Assembly: GCF_044762855.1 (NCBI RefSeq)
Contig: NZ_JBIWFB010000011.1
Coordinates: 68,580-132,579, forward strand
Direction: 5' to 3'
Source of the DNA: Psychrobacillus sp044762855
GTDB lineage: Bacteria; Bacillota; Bacilli; Bacillales_A; Planococcaceae
DNA: 64,000 nucleotides
The position numbers and the translations under genes were made by a program. The notes beneath the pieces were generated by a model. The model did not search any database. It worked only from the letters and a program-made list of their open reading frames with translations, and was not told the DNA's origin. Below are positions 59,893 to 64,000 of the stretch, piece by piece; the stretch's first letter is position 1; every line of letters starts with the position of its first letter.

Positions 59893-59968
59893 TTCACCGA
59901 GTGCTTTACTTCAAGAAGGAGTAAAGCCTTTTTTATTAAGTTAAAGAAGCAGTTTAGTTCAATAAGAA
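59890..59968 (+). repeat. Array repeat 37 (full length)
   Basis: CTAATTCACCGAGTGCTTTACTTCAAGAAGGAGTAAAGCC with a T6 tract, then ATTAAGTTAAAGAAGCAGTTTAGTTCAATAAG. It overlaps the preceding stop. Confidence 0.9.
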
Positions 59969-60013
59969 AAATGAGTTATCATGGTGATAAAGAGTTGTAA
60001 AGGGCGTGTCTAA

Positions 60014-60298
60014 GTGAGATTGATTCTTAAAGCATTTATTAGTTCAATTGTAATTCATTTGATTTATATAGTTTATACGATCATGGATAGTTATATAAAA
60101 ACTAAAAACTATAATCCAGATATGCCAAGTGGATGGGATAATGTAGAAGTTCTTCAAAATGAAGTAGCGTTCGGCATGGTTATTTCTCCATTTTTCATTC
60201 TATTTTCATTGTTAAAAGTATCTATTATTTGTGCCATCATAATAATTTTGTATGAAAAACTGTACAAGAAGAAGGGGAGTTACTACAAGAAGGGGTAA
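60014..60298 (+). CDS. Membrane protein, 94 aa, with its 3' end inside an array repeat
   Basis: Starts at GTG after AAAGGGCG. Two helices (about residues 4-24 and 55-82) flank an external loop with NPDMPSGWDNV. The last codons (GSYYKKG and stop) are encoded by hairpin 1 of array repeat 38 (TTACTACAAGAAGGGGTAA), so the repeat contributes coding sequence. The family is not recognised. Confidence 0.65.
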   Translation: MRLILKAFISSIVIHLIYIVYTIMDSYIKTKNYNPDMPSGWDNVEVLQNEVAFGMVISPFFILFSLLKVSIICAIIIILYEKLYKKKGSYYKKG

Positions 60299-60338
60299 TT
60301 CTTATTCTTATTGAACTAACGTTGTAGTTTAGTTGAAT
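60276..60338 (+). repeat. Array repeat 38 (starts inside the preceding gene)
   Basis: GAGTTACTACAAGAAGGGGTAATTC hairpin, then CTTATTGAACTAACGTTGTAGTTTAGTTGAA. Confidence 0.8.
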
Positions 60339-60465
60339 TTCTTAAGAATTCAAAAAAGATTTCACTACACTTATTTATCTTATATTAACTATAATTATCT
60401 TTTATAATATTGATCACTTTGTTTAAAAACGAATTAAACAAGTAAGATTTTGTGGAATATTGTAC

Positions 60466-60551
60466 TTAAACTAACGAATGCTTTATTTAAAGATCGTTAA
60501 GCTGTTTGGGTACTCATTTCTTCTGGAATTAAAATAGCAGTTAAGTTCGAT
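60466..60551 (+). repeat. Array repeat 39 (divergent hairpin)
   Basis: CTTAAACTAACGAATGCTTTATTTAAAGATCGTTAAGC...GGAATTAAAATAGCAGTTAAGTTCGA. Confidence 0.75.
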
Positions 60552-60650
60552 TTCGGAAAATGGATTTCTGTAAATTCAGTGTAAATTAACTTGTAATTGG
60601 AACTTCTAATCGTTTCATTCGTAATAAAGTAAGGGTTAGGTTAGTTGAAG
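60552..60650 (+). repeat. Array repeat 40 (third variant)
   Basis: GTAAATTAACTTGTAATTGGAACTTCTAATCG followed by GTAAGGGTTAGGTTAGTTGAAG. It matches the segment at 15861-15942 and, as there, directly follows another repeat copy. Confidence 0.65.
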
Positions 60651-60702
60651 AGTGTGTCTAAAAATTGGTCCAGTTGTGAAAAACATAACAGGGGGTATTT
60701 AA

Positions 60703-60978
60703 ATGGATGCTTTGATGTTAGAGGGATGGACTCCTATATTGCTTTGTGGAATTGTGTTTGCAATTGGGATGTTTATTACGTCCCTTAAGGTATCAAGAAA
60801 ATCTTTATTTTCCACCTCTACTGTATTAAGTCTGATTTGTATCGGAGTAATTATTTATAGTATCATCGGAGTTGGTGGTTGGGAAGGTATGGGACTGGGT
60901 TTATTTACAATTTCTATTTTAGTAGGAATATGGATAGGTACAGTTATTGGAGCAATCTCCAGGAGTCCAAATTTATAA
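60703..60978 (+). CDS. YesK-like membrane protein, 91 aa
   Basis: Three hydrophobic helices (about residues 11-28, 38-56, 62-84) separated by short polar turns, the first including KVSRKSLF. Size and the opening MDALMLEGWTPILL recall the B. subtilis YesK-like family; the match is tentative and function unknown. GGGGG precedes the ATG. Confidence 0.6.
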   Translation: MDALMLEGWTPILLCGIVFAIGMFITSLKVSRKSLFSTSTVLSLICIGVIIYSIIGVGGWEGMGLGLFTISILVGIWIGTVIGAISRSPNL

Positions 60979-61063
60979 AAATGTCATCTTGTTTGATTGT
61001 TCTTTTGTCTGCTAAAGTTACTTCTGGAGTATATTTATAACAAATATCAAATTCATTTGCCTC

Positions 61064-61140
61064 AAACAGGCGATTTACCAAAACAAGGCTGTCAGCAGAC
61101 AGCCTTTATTCTTATCCAATTAAAGCAAGTTAAACAAGGA
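61064..61140 (+). repeat. Array repeat 41 (GGCTGTC hairpin)
   Basis: Perfect stem GGCTGTC-agca-GACAGCC with T-rich tract, then CTTATCCAATTAAAGCAAGTTAAACAAGG. Confidence 0.8.
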
Positions 61141-61195
61141 TATGAAAAAATTCTCAAAAGGAAAAGTAGATAGGGGCAAACTATGTTTAGTCTTT

Positions 61196-61270
61196 TATTT
61201 GAATTAATTGGTGCTCTCATTTTTTGTTCAACTAGCGAAGCATTTATGTTAATTAGTGGAATAAGAAGTG
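61196..61270 (+). repeat. Array repeat 42
   Basis: TTTGAATTAATTGGTGCTCTCATTTTTTGTTCAACTAGCGAAGCATTTATGTTAATTAGTGGAATAAGAAG. It follows repeat 41 with only a non-coding spacer. Confidence 0.7.
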
Positions 61271-61318
61271 AAACTTGTAAGATTTGTTTTTATAGAAATA
61301 AAAATAGGAAGGTGCGAA

Positions 61319-61771
61319 ATGAATCTATTTTTGAAATTATTTATAGGGCTATTTTTGGTTTTCATATTAACGGGGTGCATCGGGGAGGAATATGATTTTA
61401 CTCCGCCTACTGTTACACTTAATGATTACCCATCATTGAACGAAGAATTAATTGAAGCAAACATTGATTGGAGAATTGAAAATAACGAACAACTAAAAAA
61501 AGAAACGGAAGATATTCTATCTTTTGCTAGAGAGCAAAAACAATTTCACATTAATTCTGGCCAAAAAGTGAGTTATGATTTTGACAATCAAGATTTTGCT
61601 ATTGAAGAATTAAATGTTTTAGTTTGGAAGGATGATAAAGAGATACAATTAGAATTATATGATGAGCGTTCATTCAATTTTCCGAAAGAAGAAGGGAAAT
61701 ATGTGATTGTATTTGATCTGCGTTCTGACAGAGGGATTGCTCAATATGTAGGGAACATAGCAATTCAGTGA
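61319..61771 (+). CDS. Lipoprotein, 150 aa
   Basis: Signal peptide with lipobox LTGC (Cys near residue 20), a PP.VTL segment, a helical middle (NEQLKKETEDILSFAREQKQF) and a beta-rich end (FPKEEGKYVIVFDLRSDRG). The overall plan matches the frameshifted lipoprotein at 57895, so they may be distant relatives. GGAAGGTG sets the ATG at 61319; the longer frame from 61268 starts inside repeat 42. Confidence 0.75.
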   Translation: MNLFLKLFIGLFLVFILTGCIGEEYDFTPPTVTLNDYPSLNEELIEANIDWRIENNEQLKKETEDILSFAREQKQFHINSGQKVSYDFDNQDFAIEELNVLVWKDDKEIQLELYDERSFNFPKEEGKYVIVFDLRSDRGIAQYVGNIAIQ

Positions 61772-61778
61772 CAGTTAA

Positions 61779-61856
61779 CATTCTTCCTCAAGCTTGTTTG
61801 TAAAAACAGAAGAATGTCTTTCTTATTAAACTAACAAAACAGTATAGTTGAACTAG
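61779..61856 (+). repeat. Array repeat 43 (ACATTCTTC hairpin)
   Basis: Stem ACATTCTTC/GAAGAATGT followed by CTTTCTTATTAAACTAACAAAACAGTATAGTTGAAC. Confidence 0.85.
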
Positions 61857-61892
61857 TAATTAGATTTGTATTAATCCGTCTGAAGGAGAATA

Positions 61893-62384
61893 TTGGAATA
61901 CTATGCTAAGCTTTTAAAAAAGGGTATAGAAAGGACTGATTTTTTAATGGATATTAGAAAACCTAATAATTCTGAACTTGAAAAGATTATTTTACTCTCC
62001 CCACAAGCTTTATTTGATGGCACGTTGGGTGAAGTAAAACCTACTAATGAAAAAATCAAACATCTTATTGAACCATTACTGGAAAAGGGAAGCTATTATT
62101 TAATAGCAACGGAGAACGAAAAATTAATGGGCTGGATTCTTGTAGGTGCAGTTAAGGACCAATTTACAGATAAGATGAATGGATTTATTTACGAACTGTT
62201 TGTTCTAGAAGAATTTAGAGGAAATGGAGTTTCTAAACAGTTAATGAAAACTGCATTAGAACATTTAAGACAAGATGGATACTCTGAAGTTCGTCTTAGT
62301 GCATTTGCAGGGAATCCAGCTATAAAACTTTACGAGAAAATGGGCTTTAACATCAGAACAGTTTCTATGAGTTTGTCTTTATAG
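61893..62384 (+). CDS. GNAT family N-acetyltransferase
   Basis: A 163-residue acetyltransferase with motif A at YELFVLEEFRGNGVSKQLMKTAL near residue 108 and motif B at NPAIKLYEKMGFNI near the end. The substrate is unknown. Start is TTG at 61893, five bases after AAGGAG; an internal ATG at 61947 lacks a ribosome site. It is the third GNAT gene among the array units of this window. Confidence 0.85.
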   Translation: MEYYAKLLKKGIERTDFLMDIRKPNNSELEKIILLSPQALFDGTLGEVKPTNEKIKHLIEPLLEKGSYYLIATENEKLMGWILVGAVKDQFTDKMNGFIYELFVLEEFRGNGVSKQLMKTALEHLRQDGYSEVRLSAFAGNPAIKLYEKMGFNIRTVSMSLSL

Positions 62385-62397
62385 GTAATTATCTTTT

Positions 62398-62494
62398 TTC
62401 ACTAACGGTTGTTTTACTTGAAGATTGTTGAGACTTTCAGTAGACAGCTCTTTTTCCTTTCTTGAACTAAAGGTTCAGTTTAGTTTAATAAGAG
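62398..62494 (+). repeat. Array repeat 44 (last copy before the IS)
   Basis: TTTCACTAACGGTTGTTTTACTTGAAGATTG, GAGACT...AGCTC with a T5 tract, then CTTGAACTAAAGGTTCAGTTTAGTTTAATAAGAG. Confidence 0.85.
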
Positions 62495-62574
62495 AAGATT
62501 TTATATCTCGATTATGAACCGCAATGCATCATTTAAAAAGAAAAGAGGCTGGGACAGAAGTAGTCTCAATCAAT

Positions 62575-62610
62575 AAAAAAGTGAAATCGCACGCGCGATT
62601 TCACTTTTTT
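62575..62610. terminator. Bidirectional terminator in the IS end
   Basis: AAAAAAGTGAAATCGC-acgc-GCGATTTCACTTTTTT. It ends transposase transcription and blocks read-through from the array. Confidence 0.85.
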
Positions 62611-62641
62611 CATTTTATTTTAAGATTATACGGACAAGAGC

Positions 62642-64000
62642 TTATACTCTTGCCGCATATTTTCGGATATTCACGGCCATTAATGCGAGGCCGATTTCGT
62701 GTTCGACCTTAGATTTTCCACGAACAGAAAATCGCGTAAAACCTAAATTAGCCTTCAAGAATCCAAAAACTGGCTCCACGTCAATCTTACGTTGACGGTA
62801 TATGGTACCTGTTTTTTCTTCTGAAAGCTGTGTTCGCACATATTCTTTTTGTTGTTCCCATTTCTCATTGACCATGAGTTTACGGTTCGTTCCTTCGTGC
62901 GCCTTTGTACATAACGTTCGCAGTGGACAATCTGTACAGTCTTCACATTCATACATTTTGAATTGACGTTGGAATCCTGTTTTATCGGTACGTGTGGCGT
63001 TGTATTGGAATGTCAGCTGCTTTTCATTTGGGCAAGTATAGCTGTCCCTTTCCTCATCGTATGCCCAGTTACTTGTTTTGAACGGATCGTTTTTATACTT
63101 CTTCTTTTGTTCGTTCAAATAATGGTTGTACGTAATGAGTGGTATGCGTGGTATGCGTTTGCGCTTTGCTAAGATATCATCGTAATTTTGTTCACTTCCG
63201 TAGCCGGCATCCGCAACGATATGTTCTGGTAATTCAAAGTACTGTTCTTCTATTTGATCTAGGAATGGTATCAGTGTTTTCGTATCCGTTGGATTGGCAA
63301 ATACACCGTAAGCCAACGTGTATTGCCCTTCGGTCGCCACTTGTACGTTATAGCCCGCTTTTAATTGCCCGTTTTGCATATAGTCGTCTTTCATGCGCAT
63401 AAAGGTCGCATCTTGGTCTGTTTTTGAATAGCTGTTACGGGTGCCAAAAATCGCAAAATCCTTTTCATACTTCTGTTTCCGCGTAATCCAGTCATAGATC
63501 TGCTTCACTATTTGTTTTGGTGTTTTGCGTTCGCTACGTAATCTTTTGCGCTCGCTCACATCGTCAGAGCTTTCTATTTTGTTTGTGTAGTCATCGACTA
63601 CTTCATCAAGGTTTCGGGCAATTTGAGTTAATTCTCCAACAGAAAGCTGTTCATCCTTTTCGCGCTCGATTTCTGGGATGATTTCATTTTGGAGTAGCTC
63701 GTTGTACAGCTGATTGGACTTTTCAACGAGATTTGTATGATGTCTCTCGACGGATTTCTTCCATACAAAAGTGAATTTATTGGCGTTCGCTTCGATTTTT
63801 GTACCATCGATAAAAATTGCCTCTTGATCGATTAGTTTTTCTTGTACGAGCTGACAACGGAATTGGACAAAACATTGACGAATGAGCTCTTTCATATCAG
63901 GATGAACACGGAAACGATTGATGGTACGGTAGCTTGGTTCATATCCCTGAGCGAGCCACATCATGCGGATACTATCTCTCGTAAGGTCTTCTATTTTGCG
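62642..64000 (-). CDS. IS1182-family transposase (N-terminus outside the window)
   Basis: At least 452 residues are visible and the frame remains open at the window edge; an internal ATG at 63964 is not the start. Visible domains are the IS4-like (DDE) catalytic core with IFIDGTKIEANANKFTFVWKK, MRMKDDYMQNGQLKAGYNVQVATEGQ and HIVADAGYGSEQNYD, and the C-terminal Cys cluster (CEDCTDCPLRTLC) with the end VEPVFGFLKANLGFTRF. No frameshift or internal stop is seen, so it may be active. Confidence 0.92.
   Translation of the reverse strand, partial: RKIEDLTRDSIRMMWLAQGYEPSYRTINRFRVHPDMKELIRQCFVQFRCQLVQEKLIDQEAIFIDGTKIEANANKFTFVWKKSVERHHTNLVEKSNQLYNELLQNEIIPEIEREKDEQLSVGELTQIARNLDEVVDDYTNKIESSDDVSERKRLRSERKTPKQIVKQIYDWITRKQKYEKDFAIFGTRNSYSKTDQDATFMRMKDDYMQNGQLKAGYNVQVATEGQYTLAYGVFANPTDTKTLIPFLDQIEEQYFELPEHIVADAGYGSEQNYDDILAKRKRIPRIPLITYNHYLNEQKKKYKNDPFKTSNWAYDEERDSYTCPNEKQLTFQYNATRTDKTGFQRQFKMYECEDCTDCPLRTLCTKAHEGTNRKLMVNEKWEQQKEYVRTQLSEEKTGTIYRQRKIDVEPVFGFLKANLGFTRFSVRGKSKVEHEIGLALMAVNIRKYAARV

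Larger units (their letters stand above)
62545..64000 (-). mobile_element. IS1182-family insertion sequence (partial)
   Basis: The right terminus is marked by GAGGCTGGGACAGAAG (62545-62560), the usual end of IS1182-group elements. The element runs out of the window. It lies about 50 bp after array repeat 44. The other end and any target duplication are not visible. Confidence 0.75.

Noticed and set aside
61183..61395. 70-codon open frame on the + strand before the lipoprotein gene
   Set aside because: Most of it is array repeat 42, and its end overlaps the well-supported lipoprotein gene in another frame.
1806..62494. Array read as a CRISPR locus
   Set aside because: Spacers are whole genes of varying length, repeats are about 80 bp, diverge between copies, and no cas genes are present.

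Overview
The window comes from an AT-rich Bacillota, most likely a Bacillaceae or Caryophanaceae (Lysinibacillus/Psychrobacillus/Sporosarcina-like) chromosome. The support is strong GGAGG-type ribosome sites, frequent TTG and GTG starts, lipoprotein and ECF-sigma families of that group, a perfect CcpA cre site, and a phenylalanine dehydrogenase closely resembling the Lysinibacillus sphaericus type.

Layout. (1) 1-1.5 kb: end of an unknown gene and a CamS-type lipoprotein gene with its own terminator. (2) 1.8-25.2 kb: a long array of small, functionally unrelated genes, nearly all on the + strand: GNAT acetyltransferases, a methyltransferase, an ECF sigma/anti-sigma pair, VOC, VanZ, Asp/Glu racemase, HAD phosphatase and phosphotransferase proteins, a HEAT protein, lipoproteins and many one- to four-helix membrane proteins. 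They are separated by about 32 copies of one intergenic repeat of about 80 bp. (3) 23.5-24.6 kb: a leader-peptide/attenuator block with three tiny genes and a 147-nt structured element. (4) 25.4-27.4 kb: an XRE-cupin regulator divergent from an EamA exporter, then a decayed SMR gene. (5) 27.8-39.9 kb: phenylacetate (paa) catabolism. (6) 40.1-46.5 kb: thioesterase, phenylalanine dehydrogenase and a complete 2-oxoacid dehydrogenase complex. (7) 46.7-49.5 kb: an ABC importer. (8) 49.7-57.3 kb: homoprotocatechuate (hpa) meta-cleavage genes. (9) 57.5-62.5 kb: the repeat-separated gene array resumes with about 12 more repeats. (10) 62.5 kb to the end: an IS1182-like element.

How it works together. 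The catabolic block reads as one aromatic amino-acid programme. Phenylalanine dehydrogenase gives phenylpyruvate. The dedicated E1/E2/E3 complex could decarboxylate this directly to phenylacetyl-CoA, which PaaABC epoxidises using the operon's own ferredoxin and ferredoxin reductase, since no paaE is present. A thioesterase and HpaBCDEFG could handle the 4-hydroxy (tyrosine) branch.

The most unusual feature is the repeat array. Each repeat carries an outer inverted repeat (CAACTAAC...GTTAGTTG), an internal terminator-like hairpin whose sequence varies while its stem is kept, and a second hairpin at its right end. Genes start just after one repeat and stop at, or inside, the next. This anatomy resembles an integron gene-cassette array with attC-like sites, in a phylum not known for integrons. 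No integrase gene is in the window, so mobility is inferred and not shown.
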